Positions 47,015 to 54,865 of a DNA stretch of 64,000 nt are shown in pieces. Below the pieces are notes generated by a model, which made no database searches, had not been told where the DNA came from, and worked only from the letters and a program-made list of their open reading frames with translations. This DNA is from Fusibacter tunisiensis (lineage in GTDB: Bacteria > Bacillota > Clostridia > Peptostreptococcales > Acidaminobacteraceae). The stretch lies in contig NZ_JAFBDT010000006.1 of NCBI RefSeq assembly GCF_016908355.1, forward strand, positions 62,001 through 126,000, given 5' to 3'. Positions within the stretch are counted from its first letter, which is position 1, and each line of letters opens with the position of its first letter. Made by a program: the position numbers and the translations under genes.

Positions 47015-48325
47015 TCAATCTTCAAAAACAGTTTGGCCATCCACTTCTGTTTCAAGTGCCTTAAGTGCACTTACAACTAATTTTCTACGAATTGTTTTTT
47101 CTTCAGAAGCCTCAAGTGCTGGATTACCTAACGGATAAGGTATTGCAACTGTTGGAATAATACGATTTGCACCTACTGTAAGTGAAATTGGAACAACAGT
47201 ACACATATGCACAACTGGAATTCCCGCTCTTTCAATTTCTTTAACCATCGTTGCACCGCAACGTGTACAGGTGCCTCAGGTTGAAGTTAATATAACAGCA
47301 TCCACATTGTTAGCAAGTAAATCTTTCGCAATCTCAGCTGCATATTTAACAGAATTGGCGACTGAAGTCCCATTCCCAACTGTTGTGTAAAAATAATCAA
47401 ACAAACTACCAATTTCACCTGACTTTTCCATATCGCGAAGTACATCAACTGGAATTACACGATTTGGATCTAGATTTGCATAGACAGGATCATAGCCACC
47501 ATGTGCCGTTTCATGATCCGCTTCACTAATTGCATCAAAACCTGCAATTGAGTATTTACCATATTTTGAAGCAGATGAAGACTCAATTCGATCCGGGTTA
47601 TGCTTTGGTACAATTCCACCAGAGGTAACAATAGCAATTTTGGCTTTCGTAATATCCGCCACAGCTGGGTTAGCAGGAACTCTATCAAATGCAGGCATTG
47701 GATATTCAGTCTTAAAAGTCTCTCCTTTAAGTTTTTGTACCAGCATTCTTACAGCACGCATTGACCCACGTTCTTCTGTAAAAGCATTTACCCGAAGTCC
47801 TCTTGGAATATATCCCTCAACATCTGGCTCTAAAAGTGTTTCACCAGCAATACACTTTAATGCAAATTTTGCCACTGCAGGCAAAGCCTTGCGCATTCCC
47901 GCTGCCGAATCACTTGTTCGAACAATTAAAATATCTTTTTTGAAGACATCTACACCAGGATTTTCTTCATACATTGCTGTTATTGCTTTTATGGACAATT
48001 CTTTTTCTACCATTTGTACCACTGTTCCACATGCCATGCCATATCTCCCCGCATTAAATGCAGGACCTGCAATTACAAATTCTGGATTTGTAGTTTTTAT
48101 CAACGCCAAAACCTCTGTCTTAGCTTGATCTAGATTTTCATTAAAATATGAATCCCCACAAACAACACAGGAAACAATTTCAGCATCTTCTCCCAATAAC
48201 TTATTCAGTTGAACAGAGATGGGTGGTAAGTCACTTAATACTTGCGGTTTAATGTCCGCTTTTTCTTCTCCGCCGATTCCAGCAAAGAATTGGTTGATAT
48301 AGTGGACAACCCTAGCTTTTGCCAT
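47015..48325 (-). CDS. grdB: Glycine reductase component B gamma subunit, selenoprotein with UGA as Sec350
   Basis: The substrate-binding selenoprotein of component PB. The reading frame is interrupted by TGA at 47276-47278, which is codon 350 when counted from the ATG at 48323-48325; this is the classical Sec position of GrdB. The flanking residues are VILTST-U-GTCTRCGATMVK, where U-x-x-C is the redox motif, and the protein continues to the stop at 47015 (total 436 residues). Bases just after the UGA can form a GCACC/GGTGC hairpin suited to a bacterial SECIS. The ATG chosen follows GAGGAGGGATGTACC. Glycine forms a Schiff base with the GrdE pyruvoyl group and is reduced with the GrdB selenol. 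Confidence 0.96.
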
Positions 48326-48346
48326 GGTACATCCCTCCTCAGTCAA

Positions 48347-48823
48347 TTAGTCGTTAAATTTGCAAAAATCATTTCGGATGCTTTGCATTTCTTCGATGAT
48401 TTCGTCTACACTTAATACCATTTCCATCATACCTATTTGTTCTTCATAGATATCTGCACTGACTTCGTCCTTAAATTCAGGTTCACATGCATGATATACT
48501 CTAAGTCCCAACTCTACGCCCGCTAACGGACCGGCAAATGTTGGATCGCCTGCTGTTACAGTTTCAGCTGCTAGACCAGCAGCTTCGGCTTCTGCGGCAC
48601 CTATAATCACAACAACGTTTTCTGCACCAAATTTTTCGGCAGCATCTTTAACGCGTTTTTGATTTTCTAGGTCCATAGCCCCTGCGGCAGTTCAGACGAA
48701 GCATTCTGTTGATGAAAAAATTACTTCACAATCCAATGGCTTAAGGCATTCCTGGATTGCTGGTCCTGGGATACCATCACGATCGCCAATAATTACGATT
48801 TTTTTACCTGTGTATCGGCTCAT
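48347..48823 (-). CDS. grdA: Glycine reductase selenoprotein A, UGA as Sec44
   Basis: A 158-residue selenoprotein. From the ATG at 48821-48823 (RBS GAGGAGGACACT) it reads [20 protein letters not shown], then [18 protein letters not shown], then [20 protein letters not shown]. The in-frame TGA is at 48692-48694, codon 44, the known Sec position in GrdA, and CxxU is its redox motif. Naive gene finders would report only the part after the UGA. GrdA carries the carboxymethyl-selenoether from PB to PC and is re-reduced by thioredoxin encoded upstream. Confidence 0.97.
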
Positions 48824-48850
48824 AGTGTCCTCCTCATTTTAATTTTATAT

Positions 48851-50137
48851 TTAATACGTTTTTGCTGTCATTTTATTGAAACCAACCTCACTGGTCGCGC
48901 CAGTTATGGCTTGAATTTCAACTTCAATGGACCCATCGGCTCTAAGTGAGCCATCAAAACCACCTGCTATAACATCTACCACTTCCACATGACCAATTAA
49001 TCGATCGAGTTTTGGAAGTACAATTGTCATATTGGCATTTCCACCTGTAACACAAGCATCTCCAGAAGGATCTGAATCTGCTAGCGATTGGGATGCTCCG
49101 TCTCTTCCCGCGTATTCATCTGTTAAAATAACTGTCTTAATCCCTTTTGCTGTTATTTTTTTACAGTTCATAATCAGGTCAGTATCTGGATTACCAAAAC
49201 CTTCTTCTGAAATGATTACACCGTCAAGGCCAAGATACTCTGCCAACTTTGCAGTCCAATTTGATGATCTTTCTTTATCTGCCAAATAGACATTTTCATT
49301 TGTGATAATCACACCTACAAAATTATATTCAACCCCATGTAACTTGTATAAATCATGAATAACTGGATTGTTTAAATGTACATATGTTGGGTTTTTATCA
49401 CAAGCAGAAACACAATTTCCAGACACAACAGCGCCGTCCATCACTTCTGTTGGATACAATAGTGTCGGTATAATTTTTTTTGCATCCACACCATACACAT
49501 ACGTGTCATGAAGAAGTCCTTGTGTTTGTAACATATAAACATATGCAACCTTGGGTAGATTTGGATAAGTTTGCGCGGATTCAAAGATTGGTTTTGTCTC
49601 ATAAACGTCAACTGAATCTGGCTCTACATCTCTACCCGCTTCACCTAAATATTTAGCTGCTTTAAAACCAACCATACGAACTGCTTCTTCATGTTCATGT
49701 TGCTTGATACCTTCTTTCGGTTCAGCAATAACAACCACATTCAACGTTTTTGAAAATGGTGTGTAGTCTGCACCTGGGCCTGTCATATCCACAATACCTT
49801 CTTGAAAGCCAACGATTTTACCCGTTGTTACAACTGCAGCGCCTTTCAAGACATGTGTTCGGCCTTCTCCAACTGTATCAACTTTGCTTAAGAATCCTGG
49901 GAAAATTCCACCACCACCGCTAACTTTAACACGCGGTTCAACAACATCTTTAACTGGTGTAATTCGAACACTTTCCCCTGGTCTCACAAGTTCTACATCA
50001 ATAGATTTTAGACGATCATCTCCAGAAACAGCAGAAATTAGGGCGTCTTTATCAATGTATAAAGTCGATGCCTTTACTTCTGTTTTACTGGCAAATTGAA
50101 TATCCTTAATCATAATGTTCCCGATTTCCAGACGCAT
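48851..50137 (-). CDS. grdE: Glycine reductase component B proprotein (pyruvoyl)
   Basis: A 428-residue precursor that is cleaved at an internal cysteine into alpha and beta subunits with a pyruvoyl cofactor that binds glycine. The cleavage motif VSGNCVSACDKNPTY is present, with the Cys at residue 242, the position known from other GrdE proteins. Other conserved parts are SGGGGIFPGFLSKVDTVGEG near 73-92 and the C-terminal GATSEVGFNKMTAKTY. It follows trxA and precedes grdA, as in known grd operons. Confidence 0.96.
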   Translation of the reverse strand: MRLEIGNIMIKDIQFASKTEVKASTLYIDKDALISAVSGDDRLKSIDVELVRPGESVRITPVKDVVEPRVKVSGGGGIFPGFLSKVDTVGEGRTHVLKGAAVVTTGKIVGFQEGIVDMTGPGADYTPFSKTLNVVVIAEPKEGIKQHEHEEAVRMVGFKAAKYLGEAGRDVEPDSVDVYETKPIFESAQTYPNLPKVAYVYMLQTQGLLHDTYVYGVDAKKIIPTLLYPTEVMDGAVVSGNCVSACDKNPTYVHLNNPVIHDLYKLHGVEYNFVGVIITNENVYLADKERSSNWTAKLAEYLGLDGVIISEEGFGNPDTDLIMNCKKITAKGIKTVILTDEYAGRDGASQSLADSDPSGDACVTGGNANMTIVLPKLDRLIGHVEVVDVIAGGFDGSLRADGSIEVEIQAITGATSEVGFNKMTAKTY

Positions 50138-50164
50138 GGAAACACCTCCTCTCCAACGATTTCG

Positions 50165-50482
50165 TTAGATATATTTTTGAATCATTTTTTCAACGTTTTC
50201 TTTTGTTGCATTTTCCTTTGTAACTTCATCCGATTTTTCACCATTTTTGTAAATTGCAATTGTTGGAAGTCCCAACACGCGTTCTTTAATTGCAAGACGT
50301 CTTGCTTTAGTAGTATCCAATTTTACAAACTTAATTGTTTCACCGTACTGTGTTTCCAAAGCTTCAATATCAGGCATAAGTGCCTTACATGGTTCACACC
50401 CTTCACTCCAAAAATCAACCAACACAGGCGTTTCACTTTTTAAAACTTCATTTTCAAAAGTTTCTTTATCAACTGCCAGCAT
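50165..50482 (-). CDS. trxA: Thioredoxin of the glycine reductase system
   Basis: A 105-residue thioredoxin with active site WSEGCEPCKALMP near residue 26-38; the GCEPC form replaces the WCGPC of ordinary thioredoxins and is characteristic of glycine-reductase-linked thioredoxins. cis-Pro in LGLPTIAIYKNG near 73. The start is set at 50482 after GGAGGAGGGCGC. It delivers electrons to GrdA. The thioredoxin reductase gene trxB, which often stands just before trxA, is not present in this operon and must be elsewhere. Confidence 0.95.
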   Translation of the reverse strand: MLAVDKETFENEVLKSETPVLVDFWSEGCEPCKALMPDIEALETQYGETIKFVKLDTTKARRLAIKERVLGLPTIAIYKNGEKSDEVTKENATKENVEKMIQKYI

Positions 50483-50529
50483 GCGCCCTCCTCCTTTTGT
50501 TATTTTATTATCAATCAATCTCAAAAAAA

Positions 50530-50895
50530 TCAGATTGCTTTGACCACAGCATTTTTAAACAAATCAAAATCAATAACCATAAAATCCAAGAGAATACGTT
50601 CAGTCCAGTTTGGGGTTCGCGCATCTTTCTGGAGTTTACCATAGACTTCTATTGCATTTTCAATTAATAAAAGCCCTGCCACATCAAGTGCGTTTGAAAC
50701 TTCCAAAGCAATTGATTTATAAGGTGTTTCATTAGGCTTAACACTCCCAGACAATGGGTGTGTCAAAAGTTTATAATTTTGATGGACAAGATCTCGCGTC
50801 TTAATTAAAACCGCTTCGTAATTTCCATCGACAAATTGAACATCACACGTGTTAAAATACGCACGTACCTTTGGGTTATTGGTTATTACAATCAT
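50530..50895 (-). CDS. grdX: GrdX family protein
   Basis: A 121-residue protein with the GrdX pattern: VITNNPKVR at the start, a YEAVLIKTRDLVHQNYKLLTHPL core, SVKPNETPYKSI near 50-62, and the ALDVAGLLLIENAI stretch. GrdX occurs first in many glycine (and betaine/sarcosine) reductase operons; function unknown, apparently soluble. The ATG follows an AAAGGTGAG site and lies only about 20 bases downstream of the riboswitch terminator. Confidence 0.92.
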   Translation of the reverse strand: MIVITNNPKVRAYFNTCDVQFVDGNYEAVLIKTRDLVHQNYKLLTHPLSGSVKPNETPYKSIALEVSNALDVAGLLLIENAIEVYGKLQKDARTPNWTERILLDFMVIDFDLFKNAVVKAI

Positions 50896-50912
50896 AAAAG
50901 TCTCACCTTTTC

Positions 50913-50949
50913 AAAAAAAACAGAAGAACATATGCCTGTTCCCCTGTTT
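50913..50949 (-). terminator. Riboswitch expression-platform terminator before grdX
   Basis: The minus strand has AAACAGGGGAACA pairing with TGTTCTTCTGTTT (50937-50949 and 50918-50930, one G-T pair and near-perfect otherwise) followed by eight T's, 18 bases before the grdX ATG. It directly follows the glycine aptamer, so glycine binding likely prevents termination. Confidence 0.85.
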
Positions 50950-50952
50950 AAT

Positions 50953-51075
50953 CCAGAGTTCTGTCAAAGCTACTTCCTTTTGCCTGAAAATTTCGTTTAA
51001 ACACGGCATGTTCAAACTTGTCCCTTCGGCGACTCAGAAATTATCTGAGTACTCTCAGCAGCTTTTCATTCAGAA
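50953..51075 (-). promoter_or_regulatory. Glycine riboswitch (single aptamer)
   Basis: The minus-strand leader of grdX shows the glycine aptamer core in order: GCTGAGAGTACTCAG at the 5' side, CGCCGAAGGGACAAG, TTTTCAGGCAAAAGGAAG, and GACAGAACTCTGG at the 3' end. These are the conserved P1/P3a/P3 elements (GCCGAAGG and CAGGCAAAAGG). Only one aptamer is seen, whereas tandem arrangements are more frequent. An intrinsic terminator follows immediately, so the switch is probably ON with glycine, the substrate of the operon. Confidence 0.9.
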
Positions 51076-51094
51076 GTTCGTTATTTATACGTTT

Positions 51095-51123
51095 AGTTTA
51101 TCTAAAGTTTAACGAAATTTCAA
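51095..51123 (-). promoter_or_regulatory. Promoter of the grd operon
   Basis: Minus strand TTGAAA (51118-51123) and TAAACT (51095-51100) with a 17-base spacer, 20 bases upstream of the riboswitch aptamer. A second TATAAA box lies about 10 bases further downstream, so the exact start site is uncertain. Confidence 0.55.
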
Positions 51124-51162
51124 CCCTTGGTTTCTCAAATAATATTAATATAAATTAATATT

Positions 51163-51190
51163 TTGTGTCCCCGCTCCAAAGTGTTATAAT
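51163..51190 (+). promoter_or_regulatory. Promoter of the CofE-like gene
   Basis: Plus strand TTGTGT (51163-51168), 16-base spacer, and an extended -10 TGTTATAAT with TATAAT at 51185-51190. It is divergent from the grd operon promoter across the same intergenic region. Confidence 0.6.
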
Positions 51191-51241
51191 GAGATGAAAA
51201 TCACAAGGTGTTACCTTGTAAAGTCAATGATGGAGGCAAGT

Positions 51242-51943
51242 ATGCGTACAAATAACACTCAAAGAAAAAAACATCCAGAAATACAAATAGATGGCACAAC
51301 CTACCTAAGAATTCCCATTAAGACCCATTTAATTATGAAAGACGATCCTTTAATAGATACGATTCTGAACTATTCAAAAGATACACTCCAATCGGATGAT
51401 ATTCTCTTTGTCACTGAAAAAGTTGTAGCGATTACACAAGGGCGTGCCATTCCACTTGAAGAAATTTCACCTAGAAAACTGGCCTATCTGCTGTCAAAAT
51501 TTGTGACAAAAACACCCGCTGGAATTGGTCTTGGCATGCCTGAGACTATGGAAATGGCATTACAAGAATGTGGCATTCCACGCATCTTATTTGCTGCAGC
51601 TGCAAGTGCAGTTACAAAACTTTTTGGAAAAAAAGGTGTTTTTTATGACCTTGCAGGTTATAAGGCAAAATCTATAGACGGACCCACTGGAAATACAATC
51701 CCCCCCTACAACCGCTATGTCGTTTTAGGACCTAATCGACCAAATGAAGTTGCAAAAGAAATTAGCGAGGCGCTTGGAGGGGCAAAAGTAGCCGTAGTGG
51801 ATATCAATGATTTAGATGGTGATATTCTCGGCGTATCTCATAATACCATTGATAAAAACTTGCTGGTTGCCATTTTAAAAGACAACCCACTTGGCCAAAA
51901 TCATGAACAAACCCCACTTGGTATTGTACGAGAAATTAAGTGA
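51242..51943 (+). CDS. CofE-like (F420-0:L-glutamate ligase family) protein
   Basis: A 233-residue protein of the CofE/F420-0:glutamyl ligase fold. Recognisable parts: IKTHLIMKDDPLIDTI, DDILFVTEKVVAITQGR (the SEKVVAxxEGR-like motif) near 60-75, and the AVVDINDLDGDILGVS segment near 190-207. Stand-alone relatives are common in Firmicutes that do not make F420, and their substrate is unknown; a gamma-glutamyl or similar amide ligase activity is plausible. The start is set at 51242 with GGAGGCAAGT before the ATG. Single-gene unit with its own promoter and a bidirectional terminator. Confidence 0.75.
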   Translation: MRTNNTQRKKHPEIQIDGTTYLRIPIKTHLIMKDDPLIDTILNYSKDTLQSDDILFVTEKVVAITQGRAIPLEEISPRKLAYLLSKFVTKTPAGIGLGMPETMEMALQECGIPRILFAAAASAVTKLFGKKGVFYDLAGYKAKSIDGPTGNTIPPYNRYVVLGPNRPNEVAKEISEALGGAKVAVVDINDLDGDILGVSHNTIDKNLLVAILKDNPLGQNHEQTPLGIVREIK

Positions 51944-51969
51944 TATTTCATTTTTCATTATAGTAAAGC

Positions 51970-52009
51970 AAAAAACGTGACCTCATTTTCCATAGAAGTC
52001 ACGTTTTTT
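51970..52009. terminator. Bidirectional terminator after the CofE-like gene
   Basis: Perfect 12-base arms AAAAAACGTGAC / GTCACGTTTTTT (51970-51981, 51998-52009). It serves the plus-strand CofE-like gene and also the minus-strand transporter fragment. Confidence 0.88.
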
Positions 52010-52021
52010 CATGTCCGCTTA

Positions 52022-52432
52022 TCAAGCATTCTCTGTTATAAAAATCCCATTTTTACGATTGCTGTATTTAACATACCAAGCTGCTGCTTGCACCTGAATA
52101 ACATATGCAAGAGAGATGATAATCACAGCTTCAGCCCCCTTATCTCCAAATGCCGTCATTGCAACTGCCAAACATACAGAGAGATTTCGCATTACTGTCC
52201 CATATATTAAGGCAACACCGTCTTCATAGTTGAACCATTTTGTTGCAACAAATGTACTAATAGCAAAGTTCACGGTATATAGAAGAATCAGTGGAACAAT
52301 CATCTTAAAAATTATTACTTTTTTGTCTATTTTTGAGGATATGATTTTCTTGAGTCTCAAAAAAATAAAAGTTATAATGAATCGTTGAGCAATTTTACAA
52401 ACTTTAATAAGGGGGAAATATTTTGAATTCAA
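52022..52432 (-). pseudogene. Truncated BASS-family (bile acid:sodium / arsenite-type) transporter
   Basis: The 136-codon frame encodes only the C-terminal third to half of a BASS-superfamily transporter: a membrane stretch MIVPLILLYTVNFAISTFVA, then the conserved YGTVMRNLSVCLAVAMTAFG near residue 78-97 and IISLAYVIQVQAAAWYVK. Intact members have about 300-350 residues and 8-10 membrane segments. The N-terminal half is absent: upstream of about 52370 the frame has no similarity, and the MFS gene reads in the opposite direction from 52423. The fragment looks like the remnant of a gene truncated by a rearrangement at the left border of the MFS gene. Confidence 0.75.
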
Positions 52433-53637
52433 ACAAAAAAGGATGGGTTGTGGTTTTAGCAGGTGCTGGAATCAACTTGGCTTTCGGTGTGCTGTATGCA
52501 TGGAGTATTTTTGGGGCAAAACTTCAAGAAACCTTGGGTTGGAGTAAAACAGAGTCTTCAATTCCATACACCGTAGCAATTATTATGTTCACAATTATGA
52601 TGGTTCCTGCTGGCAGACTTCAGGATCGTATCGGGCCAAGATGGGTTGTAACCATTGGAGGGCTCCTAATTGGGCTTGGTTGTATACTTGCTGGCTATAC
52701 AGATAGTTTATTGGGACTATCATTAACTTTTGGCGTTCTTGCAGGATCTGGCATCGGGCTAGGCTATGCCTCAACAACACCACCAGCTCTTAAGTGGTTT
52801 CCACCAGAAAAAAAAGGATTAATCTCAGGAATTGTTGTGGGTGGCTTTGGACTTGCTACTTTGTATATTGTCCCGCTTTCTACTTATTTATTGTCTAAAT
52901 ACGATGTTTTTAGCGCGTTTAAAATACTCGGTATTATATTCTTATTCATGACACTGCCACTTTCTTATTTTGTTAAAAACCCAGATAAACCAGTTGAATC
53001 AAACGCAAAAACAAAAAAAGCGCCTATAGCAGATCTAACTTTAAAAGAAATGTTAAAAACGAAACAGTTTTATATGCTATGGTTTATGTTTTTTGCCGGC
53101 GCAACTGGTGGTTTAATGACAATAGGAAGCCTTAAAACATTGGCCCTTCAAACTTTAGGCGAAACAGCAGCACTGAACCTCGTGGCATTTGCAGCAATTG
53201 CCAATGCAGTGGGTAGACCTGCTGCAGGTGTTATAAGCGAAAAGTTTGGACGTGGAAAAACCATGACAGTTCTTTATCTCTTACAAGCGGGAGCACTCTT
53301 TATTTTCAATAGTTTGAGCACCTTCCCTACAATTTTTATGGCCGCATTGGTTATCTATTTTGCTTATGGCTCTATGCTTTCCGTTTATCCTTCAGCATCA
53401 GCCGATTGCTATGGCACAAAAAATTTAGGACTCAACTACGGCATTCTATTTTCTGCTTGGGGTGCTGGAGGCGTTTTTGGACCTATTCTCGGTGGTAAAA
53501 TAGCAGATGCAACTGGCTCATATCATATGGCATTCGTTGTTTCTGCATGCATACTTCTAGTGGCTGCAATTATGGGATTGTTTTACAAACCTTATCAGCA
53601 CGTAAGACATTCATATGCTGTAACTCGGAACGGCTAA
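52423..53637 (+). CDS. OFA-family MFS transporter (oxalate/formate antiporter-like)
   Basis: A 404-residue 12-helix major facilitator of the oxalate:formate antiporter family. Family traits: WVVVLAGAGINLAFGVLYAWSIFG in helix 1, GRLQDRIGPRW (MFS loop 2-3 motif), LAGSGIGLGYASTTPPALKWFPPEKKGLISG in helices 4-5, and SAWGAGGVFGPILGG in helix 11. Likely a monocarboxylate or dicarboxylate carrier; the substrate cannot be read. It starts at TTG (52423-52425), preceded by AAGGGGGAAATATT; no ATG is nearby. It is next to the BASS remnant and may have arrived with the rearrangement. Confidence 0.88.
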   Translation: MNSNKKGWVVVLAGAGINLAFGVLYAWSIFGAKLQETLGWSKTESSIPYTVAIIMFTIMMVPAGRLQDRIGPRWVVTIGGLLIGLGCILAGYTDSLLGLSLTFGVLAGSGIGLGYASTTPPALKWFPPEKKGLISGIVVGGFGLATLYIVPLSTYLLSKYDVFSAFKILGIIFLFMTLPLSYFVKNPDKPVESNAKTKKAPIADLTLKEMLKTKQFYMLWFMFFAGATGGLMTIGSLKTLALQTLGETAALNLVAFAAIANAVGRPAAGVISEKFGRGKTMTVLYLLQAGALFIFNSLSTFPTIFMAALVIYFAYGSMLSVYPSASADCYGTKNLGLNYGILFSAWGAGGVFGPILGGKIADATGSYHMAFVVSACILLVAAIMGLFYKPYQHVRHSYAVTRNG

Positions 53638-53644
53638 ACACTCT

Positions 53645-53691
53645 AAAAAAAGCCTCGCATCCTTTCAAAAGTTAGGATGTGAGGCTTTTTT
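53645..53691. terminator. Bidirectional terminator after the MFS gene
   Basis: Long stem AAAAAAGCCTCGCATCCT / AGGATGTGAGGCTTTTTT (53645-53662, 53674-53691; one G-T pair), T-tracts on both strands. It ends the MFS gene and the convergent zinc-ribbon gene. Confidence 0.92.
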
Positions 53692-53694
53692 GAT

Positions 53695-54096
53695 TTAAAG
53701 GTCTACTGGTGTTCCACATTCAGGACAAAACTTGCTGCCCTCAGGAACAATTGCACCACAGTTTTTACAAGTTACAATTTCAAGATTTTCTACTTCTGGG
53801 ACAGGGGCTTCTAAATCTGGGCCACTTTTTATTTCTTCAATTTTTTCTTGAAAAGACTCAATGTTCTTCTTGCTTTCTAAAATTTTAGAACACTGAATGG
53901 CAACCGGACTCTCTGGGTTGCTTTTTTCCGCTTCAAAAGCCCATTTTCCCAGTTCAACAATCAAACGGTCGATCTCTTTTTTTTCAGCACTGATACTGTT
54001 GTTCAATTTTGTGATTTCAGCAAAATCTTTCGCCTTATCTCCAGCGGCTTCCGCTGCATCACCAATTTTTTTCCCCAACTTTTCAAAAAAAGCCAT
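53695..54096 (-). CDS. Zinc-ribbon, coiled-coil small protein
   Basis: A 133-residue soluble protein. After FFEKLGKKIGDAAEAAGDKA comes a coiled coil (about 25-95), and the C-terminus is a zinc ribbon CKNCGAIVPEGSKFCPECG, i.e. two CxxC knuckles. Proteins of this layout are common in Firmicutes and lack a defined function. The start is set at 54096 after TTTGGAGGTGTTT; upstream in-frame codons run through the promoter region shared with the peroxidase gene. Confidence 0.8.
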   Translation of the reverse strand: MAFFEKLGKKIGDAAEAAGDKAKDFAEITKLNNSISAEKKEIDRLIVELGKWAFEAEKSNPESPVAIQCSKILESKKNIESFQEKIEEIKSGPDLEAPVPEVENLEIVTCKNCGAIVPEGSKFCPECGTPVDL

Positions 54097-54184
54097 AAAC
54101 ACCTCCAAATTTTCATTTTGCATAAATATAATACCCCATTCAACTGTTTTTAATGCAAATAAATTAATGATCACAAAGTTAATG

Positions 54185-54220
54185 TTGACAAGCGCAATTC
54201 AATTGTGTACAATTGAATTG
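54185..54220 (+). promoter_or_regulatory. Peroxidase promoter with overlapping palindromic operator
   Basis: TTGACA (54185-54190) and TACAAT (54208-54213) with a 17-base spacer. A perfect inverted repeat with 11-base arms, CAATTCAATTG (54195-54205) and CAATTGAATTG (54210-54220), around TGTA covers the spacer and the -10 box. The AATTG-rich arms recall operators of OhrR/MarR-type peroxide sensors. It would allow redox-controlled repression. Confidence 0.75.
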
Positions 54221-54259
54221 AAATAAATTAAAAAACTTATTGATATTAAGGAGGAACAT

Positions 54260-54808
54260 ATGTCTTTTTATAATTTTTCAGCAGTAGATATTGACGGCTT
54301 TGAAACTTCAATGGATGAATTTGAAGATGATGTCGTGCTTATTGTAAACACCGCAAGCAAGTGCGGTTTTACCCCACAATTTGAAGATCTTCAAAAATTA
54401 CATGAAAAATATGCAGATCAGGGTCTAAGTATTTTAGGCTTTCCGTGCAACCAATTTGATGATCAAAATCCAGAAAACAATACTGAAACCAAATCATTTT
54501 GTGCATTTAACTATGGTGTTTCTTTCAAATTATTTGAAAAAGTTGATGTTAACGGGTCAACGGCACATCCTTTGTTCAAGTATTTAAAAGAAAACGCCGA
54601 CTTTCAAGGTATGGATTTGTCTCATCCAACAAATAAAATTTTAAGTGCTTTATTAAAAGATAAATACCCAGATTACCTTTCAGGCAATGAAATCAGATGG
54701 AATTTCACCAAGTTTTTAATCGATCGACATGGTAACGTTGTAGAGCGATTTGAACCAACTGTAGAACCCATGGATTTGGTACCACATATCGAAAAGTATC
54801 TCCTCTAA
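54260..54808 (+). CDS. Glutathione peroxidase family protein (thiol peroxidase)
   Basis: A 182-residue GPx-fold peroxidase. The peroxidatic residue is Cys in NTASKCGFTPQFEDLQ near residue 35-37 (Cys instead of Sec), with FPCNQF near 62-67 and the WNFTKFLIDRHGNVV motif near 151-165 supplying the Trp-Asn pair of the catalytic tetrad. Such Cys-GPx proteins usually take electrons from thioredoxin. Despite the selenoprotein context of this genome, no in-frame UGA occurs here. Single gene with a promoter, palindromic operator, GGAGG site and a strong terminator. Confidence 0.93.
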   Translation: MSFYNFSAVDIDGFETSMDEFEDDVVLIVNTASKCGFTPQFEDLQKLHEKYADQGLSILGFPCNQFDDQNPENNTETKSFCAFNYGVSFKLFEKVDVNGSTAHPLFKYLKENADFQGMDLSHPTNKILSALLKDKYPDYLSGNEIRWNFTKFLIDRHGNVVERFEPTVEPMDLVPHIEKYLL

Positions 54809-54810
54809 CA

Positions 54811-54855
54811 GTAGAGCCTTCGTGTCATTTAAATGACGCGAAGGCTCTACTTTTT
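54811..54855 (+). terminator. Terminator of the peroxidase gene
   Basis: A near-perfect 18-base stem, GTAGAGCCTTCG.. / ..CGAAGGCTCTAC with an inner GTCATTT/AAATGAC pairing (54811-54850), followed by five T's on the plus strand. Confidence 0.9.
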
Positions 54856-54865
54856 AAACGTTTAC

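Noticed and set aside
47015-48676. grdA and grdB as frameshifted or truncated pseudogenes
   Set aside because: The interruptions are single in-frame TGA codons at the known selenocysteine positions, with full conservation on both sides.
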